From JAGOCV01 sp049445855 (GTDB lineage Bacteria > Pseudomonadota > Gammaproteobacteria > Burkholderiales > Burkholderiaceae_C), in the NCBI RefSeq assembly GCF_049445855.1, contig NZ_JBMSDV010000002.1, forward strand, positions 558,001 through 622,000: a stretch of DNA of 64,000 bases, in the 5' to 3' direction. The translations under genes were made by a program, and so were the position numbers. Position 1 is the stretch's first letter; each line of letters starts with the position of its first letter. The notes below the pieces were generated by a model. The model saw only the letters and a program-made list of their open reading frames with translations, ran no database searches and was not told where the DNA came from. Positions 1 to 9,319 of this stretch are shown here, piece after piece.

Positions 1-1105
1 TCTGATGCTGGCGGGCGCGGCAGCGCTGGTGCTGGCCGGTTGCTCCAGTGGTCCTGCACGGCCGAAGCCGGCCGAGCTCGGCCCCAACAATGCGCTGCTC
101 GATGTGCGCCCGGTGTGGAACAACCGCATCAACGCCGTGAACTTCCCGCTGGAAGTGAACGTCAGCGGCAGCACCGTCACGTTGGCCAGCTCGGACGGCC
201 TGGTTGCTGCCATCGATGCACGCAATGGCAACGATCTGTGGCGCGTCAACGTGGGTGCGCCCATCTCGGCGGGTGCGGGCAGCGACGGCTTCCAGGCTGC
301 CGTGGTGACCACGGCCAACGAAGTCGTGGCCATCGAATCCGGCAAGGTGCTCTGGCGTCAGAAGCTCTCGGCGCAATCGTTCACGCCGCCGCTGGTGGCG
401 GGCAAGCGCGTCTTCGTTCTGGGGGCGGATCGTTCCGTCACTGCCTTCGACGGCCAGACCGGTCGCAGGTTGTGGAACCAGCAGCGGACCGGTGAGCCGC
501 TGGTGTTGCGTCAGGCCGGCGTGCTGGTGCCCTTCGAAGACACACTGATCGTCGGACTGTCCAGCCGCATGGTAGGCATGAATCCGGTCAATGGCACCTC
601 GCGCTGGGAAGTCCCGGTCGCGTCGCCGCGCGGCACCAACGACGTCGAGCGTCTTGTCGATCTCGTGGGTTCCGTCAGCCGCTTGAATGACGTGATCTGT
701 GCCCGGGCCTTCCAGGCGGGAGTAGGTTGTGTGGACGCGCGCCGGGGATCGCCGGTGTGGACGAAGACCGCCAACGGCCTGCAAGGCGTGAGCGGCGATG
801 ACAACCTCGTTTTCGGCACCGAGTCGGATGGCAAGGTGATAGCGTGGCGCCGTGCTGACGGCGAACGCGCCTGGCAGACCGATCGCCTGCAGTACCGCAC
901 GCTCAGCGCTCCGTTGGCGCTGGGTCGATCCGTCGTCATTGGCGACAGCACGGGCCTCGTGCATCTGCTGTCGCGCGAAGACGGCTCGCCGCTCACGCGT
1001 TTGACGACCGACGGTTCAGCGATCGCTGCGACACCCGTGGTTGCCAGCCGCACGCTCGTGATCGTGACCCGCAACGGTGGCGTGTTCGGCTACCAGCCGA
1101 ACTGA
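1..1105 (+). CDS. bamB: Outer membrane assembly lipoprotein BamB (5' end cut off)
   Basis: BamB is the periplasmic beta-propeller lipoprotein of the BAM complex, which inserts beta-barrel proteins into the outer membrane. The visible part opens with a hydrophobic stretch and an LAGC lipobox. It continues with repeated PQQ/WD-like blades of the type GLVAAIDARNGNDLW, each pairing a short strand with a D-x-x-x-G-x-x-x-W turn. The first visible ATG (base 5) lacks the positively charged n-region of a lipoprotein signal, so the real start is probably a few codons upstream, outside the window. Its stop lies one base before der. A bamB-der order is usual in Burkholderiales. Confidence 0.93.
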   Translation, partial: LMLAGAAALVLAGCSSGPARPKPAELGPNNALLDVRPVWNNRINAVNFPLEVNVSGSTVTLASSDGLVAAIDARNGNDLWRVNVGAPISAGAGSDGFQAAVVTTANEVVAIESGKVLWRQKLSAQSFTPPLVAGKRVFVLGADRSVTAFDGQTGRRLWNQQRTGEPLVLRQAGVLVPFEDTLIVGLSSRMVGMNPVNGTSRWEVPVASPRGTNDVERLVDLVGSVSRLNDVICARAFQAGVGCVDARRGSPVWTKTANGLQGVSGDDNLVFGTESDGKVIAWRRADGERAWQTDRLQYRTLSAPLALGRSVVIGDSTGLVHLLSREDGSPLTRLTTDGSAIAATPVVASRTLVIVTRNGGVFGYQPN

Positions 1106-1106
1106 C

Positions 1107-2450
1107 ATGAAACCAGTCATCGCGCTTGTCGGCCGGCCGAACGTCGGAAAGTCGACATTGTTCAACCGCCTGACACAGTCACGCGACGCCATCGTTGCTG
1201 ATTTTGCGGGGCTCACGCGCGACCGGCACTACGGCAACGGCCGGCAGGGCAAGCACGAGTTCATCGTCATCGACACGGGCGGCTTCGAGCCGGATGCCTC
1301 CGAGGGCATCTACAAGGAAATGGCACGCCAGACGCAGCAGGCAGTGGCCGAAGCCGATGTCGTGGTGTTCGTGGTGGATGCCCGCGCAGGCCTTTCCGCG
1401 CAGGACCACGACATCGCACGTTATCTGCGCCGGCTCGGCAAGCCTTGCATCCTGACGGCCAACAAGGCCGAAGGCATGAAGGAAGGCCAGCAACTGGCCG
1501 AGTTCTATGAACTCGGGCTGGGCGAGGTGCTGGCGGTGTCGGCCGCGCACGGGCAGGGCATCCGCAGTCTGGTGGAGCTGGCGCTCGAACCGCTCAACCT
1601 GCCGGACCCTGACGACGAAGAAGATACCGAAGCCGCGCAGACAATCAAGCTGGCAGTTGCGGGCCGGCCCAATGTCGGCAAATCCACGCTCATCAACACC
1701 TGGCTGGGTGAAGAACGCCTCGTTGCATTCGACTTGCCCGGTACGACGCGCGACGCGATCACCGTACCGTTCGAGCGCAATGGCCAGCGCTTCGAGCTGA
1801 TCGACACCGCTGGCCTGCGTCGCAAGGGCAAGGTGTTCGAGGCCATCGAGAAGTTCTCGGTCGTCAAGACGCTGCAGGCAATCGAATCGTCGAATGTCGT
1901 ATTACTGCTGCTGGACGCGACGCAGGGCGTGACGGACCAGGACGCTCACATTGCAGGCTACATCCTCGAGACGGGCAGGGCAGTCGTGCTGGCCATCAAC
2001 AAGTGGGATGCGGTCGACAGCTATCAGCGCGAGCTGGTGCAGCGCTCCATCGAGACGCGCCTGAGCTTCCTGAAGTTCGCGGCGTTGCATTTCATCTCGG
2101 CCAGGAAGCGTCAGGGCCTCGGGCCCGTGTGGTCGGCGATCATCCAGGCCCACAAGTCGGCGACACGCAAGATGTCCACGCCCGTGCTCACGCGTTTGCT
2201 GCAGGAAGCCGTGCAATTCCAGGCACCCAAGCGCTCGGGCATGTTCCGGCCCAAGATGCGCTATGCCCACCAGGGCGGCATGAATCCTCCGGTGATCGTG
2301 GTGCACGGAAACTCGCTCGAGCATGTGACCGACGCCTACAAGCGCTATCTGGAAGGCCGTTTCCGCAAGGAATTCGACCTGATCGGCACGCCGCTGCGGA
2401 TCGAGATGAAGACCTCGCACAACCCCTATGCCGACAAGGAAGGCAGCTGA
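1107..2450 (+). CDS. der: Ribosome-associated GTPase Der (EngA)
   Basis: Der is the double-GTPase needed for late 50S ribosomal subunit assembly. The 447-residue product has two complete G domains. The first has GRPNVGKS at residues 9-16, DTGG near 56 and NK at 119-120. The second has GRPNVGKS at 186-193 and a later NKWD. A basic KH-like C-terminal domain follows. The length is typical of the family. I chose the ATG at 1107, one base after the bamB stop, because it puts the first P-loop at the usual position; the in-frame upstream ATG at 1077 lies inside bamB. The tight spacing suggests co-transcription with bamB. Confidence 0.97.
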   Translation: MKPVIALVGRPNVGKSTLFNRLTQSRDAIVADFAGLTRDRHYGNGRQGKHEFIVIDTGGFEPDASEGIYKEMARQTQQAVAEADVVVFVVDARAGLSAQDHDIARYLRRLGKPCILTANKAEGMKEGQQLAEFYELGLGEVLAVSAAHGQGIRSLVELALEPLNLPDPDDEEDTEAAQTIKLAVAGRPNVGKSTLINTWLGEERLVAFDLPGTTRDAITVPFERNGQRFELIDTAGLRRKGKVFEAIEKFSVVKTLQAIESSNVVLLLLDATQGVTDQDAHIAGYILETGRAVVLAINKWDAVDSYQRELVQRSIETRLSFLKFAALHFISARKRQGLGPVWSAIIQAHKSATRKMSTPVLTRLLQEAVQFQAPKRSGMFRPKMRYAHQGGMNPPVIVVHGNSLEHVTDAYKRYLEGRFRKEFDLIGTPLRIEMKTSHNPYADKEGS

Positions 2451-2506
2451 GCTTCCGCTGCCATCGGCGCCCATGGACGGGGCAAGGACTTTCGACAACC
2501 CGTTAC

Positions 2507-2534
2507 TTGCGTGCCGAGCCCTGTGTGGTATGGT
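2507..2534 (+). promoter_or_regulatory. Candidate sigma-70 promoter for hfq
   Basis: TTGCGT (2507-2512) and TATGGT (2529-2534) are separated by 16 bases in the 124-base gap between der and hfq, about 40 bases before the hfq start. Both boxes match the sigma-70 consensus at four or five of six positions. This is a match by eye only. Confidence 0.4.
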
Positions 2535-2574
2535 GCATCTTCCAACAACATTTCGTGTGAACACGGAGAATATC

Positions 2575-2823
2575 GTGAGCAATAAAGGGCAACTCCTCCA
2601 AGACCCGTTCCTCAACACCCTGCGTCGCGAGCATGTGCCAGTGTCGATTTACCTCGTCAACGGCATCAAGCTGCAGGGCCAGATTGAGTCATTCGACCAA
2701 TATGTCGTCCTCCTGCGCAATACGGTGACCCAGATGGTGTACAAGCACGCCATTTCCACCATCGTGCCGGGCCGCGCCGTCAATTTCCAGGCGGCTGAAG
2801 ACGCTGAGCCAGGCCAGTCCTGA
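2575..2823 (+). CDS. hfq: RNA chaperone Hfq
   Basis: Hfq is the hexameric Sm-like protein that pairs small RNAs with mRNAs. The 82-residue product has the Sm1 region (residues about 8-45, starting QDPFLNTLRREHVPVSIYL) and the Sm2 signature YKHAIST at 56-62. The C-terminal tail is short, as in other betaproteobacteria. The start is a GTG at 2575: it gives the conserved (M)SNKGQLLQDPF N-terminus and follows an ACGGAG ribosome-binding site at 2562-2567. The in-frame upstream ATG codons add residues not found in the family. The gene lies between der and hflX, its usual neighbours. Confidence 0.97.
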   Translation: MSNKGQLLQDPFLNTLRREHVPVSIYLVNGIKLQGQIESFDQYVVLLRNTVTQMVYKHAISTIVPGRAVNFQAAEDAEPGQS

Positions 2824-2880
2824 CGCAGTGCGGCGCCCGGCCCGGGCGTCGGACGGACGCACCCATTCCAGATTCCTGTT

Positions 2881-4077
2881 TTGAGTTCGTCCTTTCAACC
2901 TGAAAACCCTCTTGCGTCGGCGTTGCTCGTCGGCGTCGATTTCGGCTTGCCTCATTTCGATGGCGAGCTGGAAGAACTCGGCCTGCTTGCACAAACGGCC
3001 GGGCTGAATCCGGTCGCCCGCATCACCTGCAAACGCCGTGCGCCCGACGCGGCGCTGTTCATCGGCAGTGGCAAGGCCGATGAGATCAAGCTGCTGGCTG
3101 AAGAAACAGGCGCGACGGAAATCCTGTTCGATCAGTCGTTGAGCCCCGCGCAGCAGCGAAATCTCGAGCGCCATCTCGGTTTGCCCGTCAACGACCGTAC
3201 CCTGTTGATCCTTGAAATCTTCGCGCAGCGCGCGCGAAGCCATGAAGGCAAGTTGCAGGTCGAACTCGCTCGCCTGCAGTACCTCAGCACGCGCCTTGTG
3301 CGCCGCTGGTCTCACCTGGAGCGCCAGCGCGGTGGCATCGGCACGCGCGGCGGCCCGGGTGAAACGCAGATCGAGCTGGATCGCCGGATGATCGGCGAGG
3401 CCATCAAACGCACACGCGAGCGGCTCGAGAAGGTCAAGCGCCAGCGCAACACGCAGCGCCGCCAGCGTGAGCGACGCGACACCTTCACGATCTCCCTGGT
3501 GGGTTACACCAATGCGGGCAAGTCGTCTCTGTTCAACGCGTTGGTCAAGGCGCGTGCCTATGCGGCGGACCAGCTCTTCGCCACGCTGGACACCACCACC
3601 CGGCAGCTTTATCTGGGCAACACAGCCACGGGTGCCGGCCGCTCGGTCTCGCTGTCGGACACGGTCGGGTTCATCCGCGATCTTCCCCACGGCCTCATCG
3701 ATGCTTTCCAGGCAACGCTGCAAGAGGCGGCGGACGCCGACCTGCTGCTGCACGTCGTCGATGCATCCAACCCCAATCACCCCGAGCAGATGGCGGAAGT
3801 GCAGCGCGTCCTTGCGGAGATCGGTGCGGCTGATGTCCCGCAACTGGTCGTGTTCAACAAACTCGATGCCCTTGAAAGCGAACGCCGCCCCCTGCATCTG
3901 GCCGATACGCTGGAGGTGGATGGGCGACCTGTCCCCCGGGTTTTCGTGAGTGCGCACACAGGCGAGGGCCTGTCCGCGTTGCGGGAACGTCTGGCGGATG
4001 TGGCGGGTGTTTCCGGTGCAGTAGAGTCAGGTTTGACCCCAGATTCCGCTGCCCCTTTGCAGGAACTGCCCGCCTGA
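2881..4077 (+). CDS. hflX: Ribosome-splitting GTPase HflX
   Basis: HflX is a translational GTPase that binds 50S and 70S ribosomes and rescues stalled ones. The 398-residue product has an N-terminal HflX domain (residues about 20-110), a charged helical linker rich in Arg, Glu and Gln (170-200), then a G domain with GYTNAGKSS at 208-216, a DTVGF switch II and an NKLD-type G4 motif. The start is a TTG at 2881; no better ATG lies nearby. The hfq-hflX-hflK-hflC order is conserved across proteobacteria and suggests shared transcription from the hfq promoter. The C-terminus is slightly extended and Pro/Ala-rich. Confidence 0.94.
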   Translation: MSSSFQPENPLASALLVGVDFGLPHFDGELEELGLLAQTAGLNPVARITCKRRAPDAALFIGSGKADEIKLLAEETGATEILFDQSLSPAQQRNLERHLGLPVNDRTLLILEIFAQRARSHEGKLQVELARLQYLSTRLVRRWSHLERQRGGIGTRGGPGETQIELDRRMIGEAIKRTRERLEKVKRQRNTQRRQRERRDTFTISLVGYTNAGKSSLFNALVKARAYAADQLFATLDTTTRQLYLGNTATGAGRSVSLSDTVGFIRDLPHGLIDAFQATLQEAADADLLLHVVDASNPNHPEQMAEVQRVLAEIGAADVPQLVVFNKLDALESERRPLHLADTLEVDGRPVPRVFVSAHTGEGLSALRERLADVAGVSGAVESGLTPDSAAPLQELPA

Positions 4078-4127
4078 TTGGGCACAATCCGGTTTGCAAG
4101 ACAAAGATCCACAAGAGACCACAGCGC

Positions 4128-5564
4128 ATGAACCTCAACTTAAGGGCCTTCCGGTGGGCAGGCGTGAAAGGCCGCATCCAGGGCGTTTTCAATCTCAACG
4201 ACCCCCGCTGGGGGCGTAGTGGTGACGAAAGCAAGCCGGAGGGTGGCGAGCCGCCGCCCGGCAACAACCCCGGGGGCAGCAACGGGCAGGGCAACAACGG
4301 GAACAACGGCAATGGCCCGCGCGGTCAGGGGCCGAACCAGGGCCCGCCGGATCTGGACGAACTGTGGCGTGATTTCAATCGCAAGCTAGGCGGCCTTTTC
4401 GGCGGCAAGGGCGGGCGAGGCAACCAGAATCCCAACAACCGGTTTGGCGGCAATGGCGGTGGCAACGGTGGCGGCAATGGCTTCCAGCCCGACATGAAGA
4501 GTGCGGGCATTGGCGTCGGCCTGATTGCCGGTGTGGTCGTTCTGATCTGGCTGGGCACCGGCTTCTTCATCGTGCAGGAAGGCCAGCAGGCCGTCATCAC
4601 CCAGTTCGGACGCTATCAGTCCACCGTCGGGGCAGGTTTCAACTGGCGCCTGCCGTATCCGGTGCAGCGTCATGAGGTCGTGGCGGTGACGCAATTGCGG
4701 TCTGTGGATGTCGGTCGCGACAACATCGTGCGTTCGACGGGTTTGCGTGAATCCGCGATGCTGACCGAGGACGAGAACATCGTCGAAATCAAGTTTGCCG
4801 TGCAGTACCGCCTGAGCGACGCGCGCGCATTCCTGTTCGAAAGCAAGAGCCCGACCGATGCCGTCGTGCAGGTGGCCGAAACCGCCGTGCGCGAGGTCGT
4901 CGGCAAGATGCGCATGGACTCGGTGCTCGCCGAAGAGCGCGACCAGATTGCGCCGCGCGTGCGCACGCTGATGCAGACCATCCTCGACCGCTACAAGGTC
5001 GGCATCGTGGTGGAAGGTATCAACCTGCAGCAGGGTGGCGTGCGTCCGCCCGAGCAGGTGCAGGCAGCGTTCGATGACGTGCTCAAGGCCGGTCAGGAAC
5101 GCGAACGTGCCAAGAACGAAGCGCAGGCCTATGCCAATGACATCGTGCCGCGCGCCGTGGGTACGGCATCGCGCCTCAAGGAAGAAGCCGAAGCCTACAA
5201 GGCCCGCATCGTGGCCCAGTCACAAGGTGATGGCGACCGCTTCCGCCAGGTCCTGACGGAATACCAGAAGGCACCGCAGGTCACGCGCGACCGCCTGTAC
5301 ATCGAATCGATGCAGCAGGTCTACAGCAACGTCACCAAAGTGCTGGTGGAATCGCGCCAGGGCTCCAACCTGCTTTACCTCCCGCTGGACAAGATCATGC
5401 AGCAGTCGGCCCAGCAAGGCGCTGCCGAATCCACTGCCGCCAGTTCGGGTTCGCTGCCGCCGCTGTCGTCCGGTGTGCCTGGCTCCTCGGCCACGTCTTC
5501 CGCGCAAACAGGCGATGCGCGCTTGCGTGACAACCTGCGTACCCGCGACCGCGAAGCGCGCTGA
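4128..5564 (+). CDS. hflK: FtsH-associated membrane protein HflK
   Basis: HflK and HflC form the large membrane cage that surrounds and modulates the FtsH protease. The 478-residue product has a Gly/Asn/Pro-rich cytoplasmic N-terminus (residues about 35-120), one membrane helix near 125-150, then an SPFH/prohibitin domain starting at VQEGQQAVITQFGRY. A long Ala/Glu-rich coiled coil and a Ser/Ala-rich tail follow. The N-terminal NLNDPRWGR segment is typical of HflK. The ATG at 4128 gives the usual Burkholderiales N-terminus. The hflC start follows after 14 bases, consistent with equal production of the two subunits. Confidence 0.95.
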   Translation: MNLNLRAFRWAGVKGRIQGVFNLNDPRWGRSGDESKPEGGEPPPGNNPGGSNGQGNNGNNGNGPRGQGPNQGPPDLDELWRDFNRKLGGLFGGKGGRGNQNPNNRFGGNGGGNGGGNGFQPDMKSAGIGVGLIAGVVVLIWLGTGFFIVQEGQQAVITQFGRYQSTVGAGFNWRLPYPVQRHEVVAVTQLRSVDVGRDNIVRSTGLRESAMLTEDENIVEIKFAVQYRLSDARAFLFESKSPTDAVVQVAETAVREVVGKMRMDSVLAEERDQIAPRVRTLMQTILDRYKVGIVVEGINLQQGGVRPPEQVQAAFDDVLKAGQERERAKNEAQAYANDIVPRAVGTASRLKEEAEAYKARIVAQSQGDGDRFRQVLTEYQKAPQVTRDRLYIESMQQVYSNVTKVLVESRQGSNLLYLPLDKIMQQSAQQGAAESTAASSGSLPPLSSGVPGSSATSSAQTGDARLRDNLRTRDREAR

Positions 5565-5578
5565 GAGGAGGACAAGAA

Positions 5579-6463
5579 ATGAATCGAATCGGTTTCATCG
5601 TGACTTCGCTGCTGGTACTGCTCGCGCTGGCCAGCTCCACCCTGTTCGTCGTCGATCAGCGCCAGTTCGGTGTGCTGTACCAGCTCGGCCAGATCAAGGA
5701 AGTGATCACCGAGCCCGGCCTGAACTTCAAGCTGCCGCCGCCGTTCCAGAATGTCAGCTACATCGACAAGCGCCTGCTCACGCTGGACAGCACCGACACC
5801 GAGTCGATGTTGACGGCGGAAAAGCAACGCGTGGTGATCGACTGGTACGTGCGCTGGCGCATCAGCGATCCGTCGGAATACATCCGCAATGTGGGCCTGG
5901 ACGAGGCAGCCGGTGCGCTGCAATTGAATCGCGTGGTTCGCAACTCGTTCCAGGAAGAAGTGAACCGCCGCACCGTGCGTGACCTGCTGTCGTCCAAGCG
6001 GGAACAGCTGATGACGGACGTGCGCCGCGAGGTGCAGGAGGCCGTCAAGAGCAACCGCCCGTGGGGTGTCGAAATCATCGACGTGCGCATCACGCGTGTG
6101 GACTATGTCGAAGCCATCACCAGCTCGGTTTACCGGCGGATGGAAGCAGAGCGCCAGCGCGTGGCGAACGAGCTGCGCTCGACCGGTGCGGCCGAAGGCG
6201 AAAAAATCCGCGCGGATGCGGACCGGCAGCGGGAAGTGACAATCGCCAATGCCTACCGCGAAGCCCAGAAGATCAAGGGCGAAGGCGACGGCGAGGCTGC
6301 ACGTGTCTATGCCGACGCATTCGGCCGCGACCCTCAGTTCGCGCAGTTCTATCGCAGCCTTGAAGCCTACAAGGCAAGCTTCAGCAAGAAGAGCGACGTG
6401 ATGGTGGTGGATCCATCATCCGACTTCTTCAAGGCCATGCGCAGCGCCGGCGCGCAGAAGTAA
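5579..6463 (+). CDS. hflC: FtsH-associated membrane protein HflC
   Basis: HflC is the partner of HflK in the FtsH-regulating complex. The 294-residue product starts with one N-terminal membrane helix (residues about 5-24, GFIVTSLLVLLALASS). It continues with an SPFH domain (VVDQRQFGVLYQLGQIKEV) and a long amphipathic helix rich in Arg, Glu and Ala, with repeated AEGEKIRADADRQREV-like segments. A strong AGGAGG site at 5565-5571 precedes the ATG. Length and topology match the family. Confidence 0.96.
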   Translation: MNRIGFIVTSLLVLLALASSTLFVVDQRQFGVLYQLGQIKEVITEPGLNFKLPPPFQNVSYIDKRLLTLDSTDTESMLTAEKQRVVIDWYVRWRISDPSEYIRNVGLDEAAGALQLNRVVRNSFQEEVNRRTVRDLLSSKREQLMTDVRREVQEAVKSNRPWGVEIIDVRITRVDYVEAITSSVYRRMEAERQRVANELRSTGAAEGEKIRADADRQREVTIANAYREAQKIKGEGDGEAARVYADAFGRDPQFAQFYRSLEAYKASFSKKSDVMVVDPSSDFFKAMRSAGAQK

Positions 6464-6491
6464 AAGCCGTCCCGGACAGGCAGGAAGCAGG

Positions 6492-6680
6492 GTGAGCAGC
6501 GAGACGTTGTGGACGGCGCTTGCGCTGGTCCTCATCATCGAGGGGCTGTTGCCCTTCCTCTCGCCCCAGGCCTGGCGCAACATGTTTGCCCAGATCCTGC
6601 AGATGCGGGATGGGCAGATCCGCTTTTTCGCGCTTTGCAGCATCCTCGGCGGCCTCGCGCTGCTCTGGGTCGGCTCTTGA
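6492..6680 (+). CDS. Small DUF2065 membrane protein
   Basis: This 62-residue protein has two predicted membrane helices (residues about 5-22 and 42-60) joined by a basic loop, with the core LLPFLSPQAWRNMF. It matches the DUF2065 family, which almost always follows hflC in beta- and gammaproteobacteria. Its function is unknown; the position suggests a link to the HflKC-FtsH complex. The start is a GTG at 6492, 28 bases after hflC, with a GCAGG-like site in front. Confidence 0.85.
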   Translation: MSSETLWTALALVLIIEGLLPFLSPQAWRNMFAQILQMRDGQIRFFALCSILGGLALLWVGS

Positions 6681-6774
6681 ACAGTTTTCCGGCGCGCGTC
6701 CGGCCTGCGCTTCGAGGCCGGTAGAATCACGTTTTCAACAGCCCCCGGGAATCCCTTCGGGTTCCTTTTCTCCC

Positions 6775-7923
6775 ATGTCCGCCTGGGTCCTTCCGGATCA
6801 CATTGCCGACGTTCTTCCCTCCGAAGCGCGGCATATTGAAGAGCTGCGCCGCGAGTTGCTGGACACCGCGCGCAGCTACGGCTATGAGCTGGTGATGCCT
6901 CCACTCCTGGAGCATCTGGAGTCGCTGCTCACGGGAACCGGCGAAGCCCTCGACCTGCAGACCTTCAAGCTGGTGGACCAGCTGTCGGGTCGCATGATGG
7001 GCCTGCGTGCCGACACGACGCAGCAGGTGGCCCGCATTGACGCGCACTTGCTGAACCGCCAGGGCGTGGCTCGCCTTTGCTACTGCGGCCCGGTGCTGCA
7101 CACCCGGCCCGACCGGCCGCACGCCACACGGGAGCCTCTGCAGTTCGGTGCGGAAATGTATGGACACGCAGGGCTCGAGGCCGATCTGGAAGCGCTGCTG
7201 CTCTCGCTCGATTGCCTGAAGGCCGCGAAGGTCGGCAATCCCGTCGTGGACATGGCCGACGTTCGCATCGTGCGCTCGCTGCTGGCCGGTGTGCCGGTCG
7301 ATGGTGCCGCGCTGGCGCGCGTCCATGCGGCGCTTGCAACGAAGGACCGCAGCGAACTCGAAAGCCTCACCAGGGATTTTCCTCAAGCGTCCCGCGAGGG
7401 ACTACTGGCGCTTCCCGATCTGTATGGTGACGCCACGGTTCTGGATGAAGCCGAGAAGACCTTGCCCGCCAGTCCCATGCTGCGCGAGGCACTGCGAAGC
7501 CTGCGGTGGTTGTCAGCCCATCTCGGCGCGACGAAGGCGAAGTTCGACCTGGGTGATTTGCGCGGCTATGCCTACTACAGTGGCGTGCGCTTCGCGATCT
7601 ACGTGCAGGGCGCCAGTGATGCGCTCGTTCGCGGTGGCCGGTACGACGAAGTGGGTGCTGTGTTTGGCCGCAACCGTCCGGCGGTGGGCTTCAGCCTGGA
7701 CGTGCGTGAACTTGTGAGCGTCGCGGCACGCCGACCGCTGCGTGCTGCCGTGCGTGCGCCGTGGAGCGAGAACGCAGCGTTGAGTGCCGCCATTGCAGCG
7801 CTTCGCGCGAAGGGTGAAACGGTGGTCTGCGTGCTGCCGGGTCACGAAAGTGAAATCGATGAATTCCAGTGCGACCGCGAATTGGTTCAATCCGCGGGCG
7901 ATTGGGTCGTGAAAGCTATTTGA
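6775..7923 (+). CDS. hisZ: ATP phosphoribosyltransferase regulatory subunit HisZ
   Basis: HisZ is a catalytically inactive paralogue of histidyl-tRNA synthetase. It forms a hetero-octamer with short-form HisG and confers histidine feedback on the first step of histidine synthesis. The 382-residue product has a class II synthetase fold: motif 2-like GLRADTTQQVARIDA near residue 80 and the GGRYDEVGAVFG motif near 290. It lacks the anticodon-binding domain of true HisS, as expected. The ATG at 6775 gives MSAWVLPDHIADVLP; the in-frame ATG at 6520 would extend the protein through the DUF2065 gene. The hisG partner is not in the window. purA follows after nine bases. Confidence 0.93.
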   Translation: MSAWVLPDHIADVLPSEARHIEELRRELLDTARSYGYELVMPPLLEHLESLLTGTGEALDLQTFKLVDQLSGRMMGLRADTTQQVARIDAHLLNRQGVARLCYCGPVLHTRPDRPHATREPLQFGAEMYGHAGLEADLEALLLSLDCLKAAKVGNPVVDMADVRIVRSLLAGVPVDGAALARVHAALATKDRSELESLTRDFPQASREGLLALPDLYGDATVLDEAEKTLPASPMLREALRSLRWLSAHLGATKAKFDLGDLRGYAYYSGVRFAIYVQGASDALVRGGRYDEVGAVFGRNRPAVGFSLDVRELVSVAARRPLRAAVRAPWSENAALSAAIAALRAKGETVVCVLPGHESEIDEFQCDRELVQSAGDWVVKAI

Positions 7924-7932
7924 GATCTTGAG

Positions 7933-9264
7933 ATGAACACAACCAAGGGCCGTAACGTAGTCGTGGTGGGCACCCAGTGGGGTGACGAGGGCAAGGGCAA
8001 GCTGGTCGACTGGCTGACCGAGATGGCGCAAGGCGTGGTCCGCTTCCAGGGTGGGCACAATGCAGGCCACACGCTGGTGATCAATGGCGTGAAGACCGCG
8101 CTGCACCTGATTCCCAGCGGGATCATGCGGCCGGGCGTGAAGTGCTACATCGGCAATGGTGTGGTTCTGTCGGCCGCCAAGCTGTTCGAGGAAATCGAAG
8201 GCCTGGAGAAGGCGGGCGTGGAGGTGCGTTCGCGTCTGCGCATCAGTGAGGCCTGCCCGCTGATCCTGCCGTTTCACGCAGCGCTCGACGTGGCGCGCGA
8301 GGCCTACCGCGAAAAGGGCGGCAGCGAGAAGATCGGCACCACCGGTCGCGGCATCGGCCCGGCTTATGAGGACAAGATCGCGCGCCGCGCCCTGCGCGTG
8401 CAGGACCTGAAGCATCCGCAGCGCTTCGCCGAGAAACTCAAGGTGCTGCTGGACCTGCACAACCATGTGCTGGTCGAGATCCTGGGTGCGAAGGCCATCG
8501 ACTACGACACCGTGTTCAATGAAGCGATGAAGCATGCCGAACTGCTGAAGCCCATGATGGCCGACGTCTCCCGCGAGCTGAACGAGGCGCACATCCATGG
8601 CGACAATCTGCTGTTCGAAGGGGCGCAGGGCACGCTGCTCGACGTGGACCACGGCACCTATCCGTATGTCACGTCCAGCAACTGCGTGGCGGGCAATGCC
8701 GCTGCCGGCTCGGGTGTCGGCCCTGGCATGCTTCACTACATCCTCGGCATCACCAAGGCCTACTGCACACGGGTGGGCGGCGGCCCGTTTCCCACTGAAC
8801 TCGACTGGGAGAAGCCGGGGACCCCGGGCTACCACATGAGCACCGTGGGCGCAGAGAAGGGCGTCACCACTGGCCGCAGTCGCCGTTGTGGCTGGTTCGA
8901 CGCCGCGCTCCTCAAGCGTTCGGCGCAGGTCAATGGCCTGTCGGGTCTCTGCATCACGAAGCTCGACGTGCTCGACGGGCTGGAAAAACTCGAGCTGTGC
9001 ACCGGCTACGAACTGGATGGCGAACACACGGACATCCTGCCGATGGGCGCCGACGAAATCGCGCGCTGCACACCTGTCTACGAAACGCTCGATGGCTGGA
9101 CCGAAAGCACCGTCGGCGTGACGCAATACGACAAGCTGCCCGTCAACGCGCGCCTTTACCTGCAGCGCATCGAGCAGGTGACCGGCGTGCCGATCGCCAT
9201 GATTTCCACCAGCCCGGACCGCGATCACACCATCATGATGCGCCATCCGTATCTGGCGGACTGA
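7933..9264 (+). CDS. purA: Adenylosuccinate synthetase
   Basis: PurA joins IMP and aspartate, using GTP, in the first committed step from IMP to AMP. The 443-residue product is full length. It has the P-loop variant GDEGKGKLVDWL near residue 18, the IMP-binding GGHNAGHTL motif near 45, and the GTTGRGIGPAYEDK loop near 135. The position after hisZ is conserved in Burkholderiales; both genes serve purine-linked pathways. Confidence 0.98.
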   Translation: MNTTKGRNVVVVGTQWGDEGKGKLVDWLTEMAQGVVRFQGGHNAGHTLVINGVKTALHLIPSGIMRPGVKCYIGNGVVLSAAKLFEEIEGLEKAGVEVRSRLRISEACPLILPFHAALDVAREAYREKGGSEKIGTTGRGIGPAYEDKIARRALRVQDLKHPQRFAEKLKVLLDLHNHVLVEILGAKAIDYDTVFNEAMKHAELLKPMMADVSRELNEAHIHGDNLLFEGAQGTLLDVDHGTYPYVTSSNCVAGNAAAGSGVGPGMLHYILGITKAYCTRVGGGPFPTELDWEKPGTPGYHMSTVGAEKGVTTGRSRRCGWFDAALLKRSAQVNGLSGLCITKLDVLDGLEKLELCTGYELDGEHTDILPMGADEIARCTPVYETLDGWTESTVGVTQYDKLPVNARLYLQRIEQVTGVPIAMISTSPDRDHTIMMRHPYLAD

Positions 9265-9319
9265 ACCCTTCAACCCCCTTCGCCAACCAACCGCGCCCAG
9301 CCAATCAGGAGCCCCAAGC

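Noticed and set aside
6701..6722. CCGGCCT/AGGCCGG hairpin before hisZ as a terminator
   Set aside because: No T-run follows. The stem overlaps a TAGAAT-like sequence, and GC-rich short stems are common here by chance.
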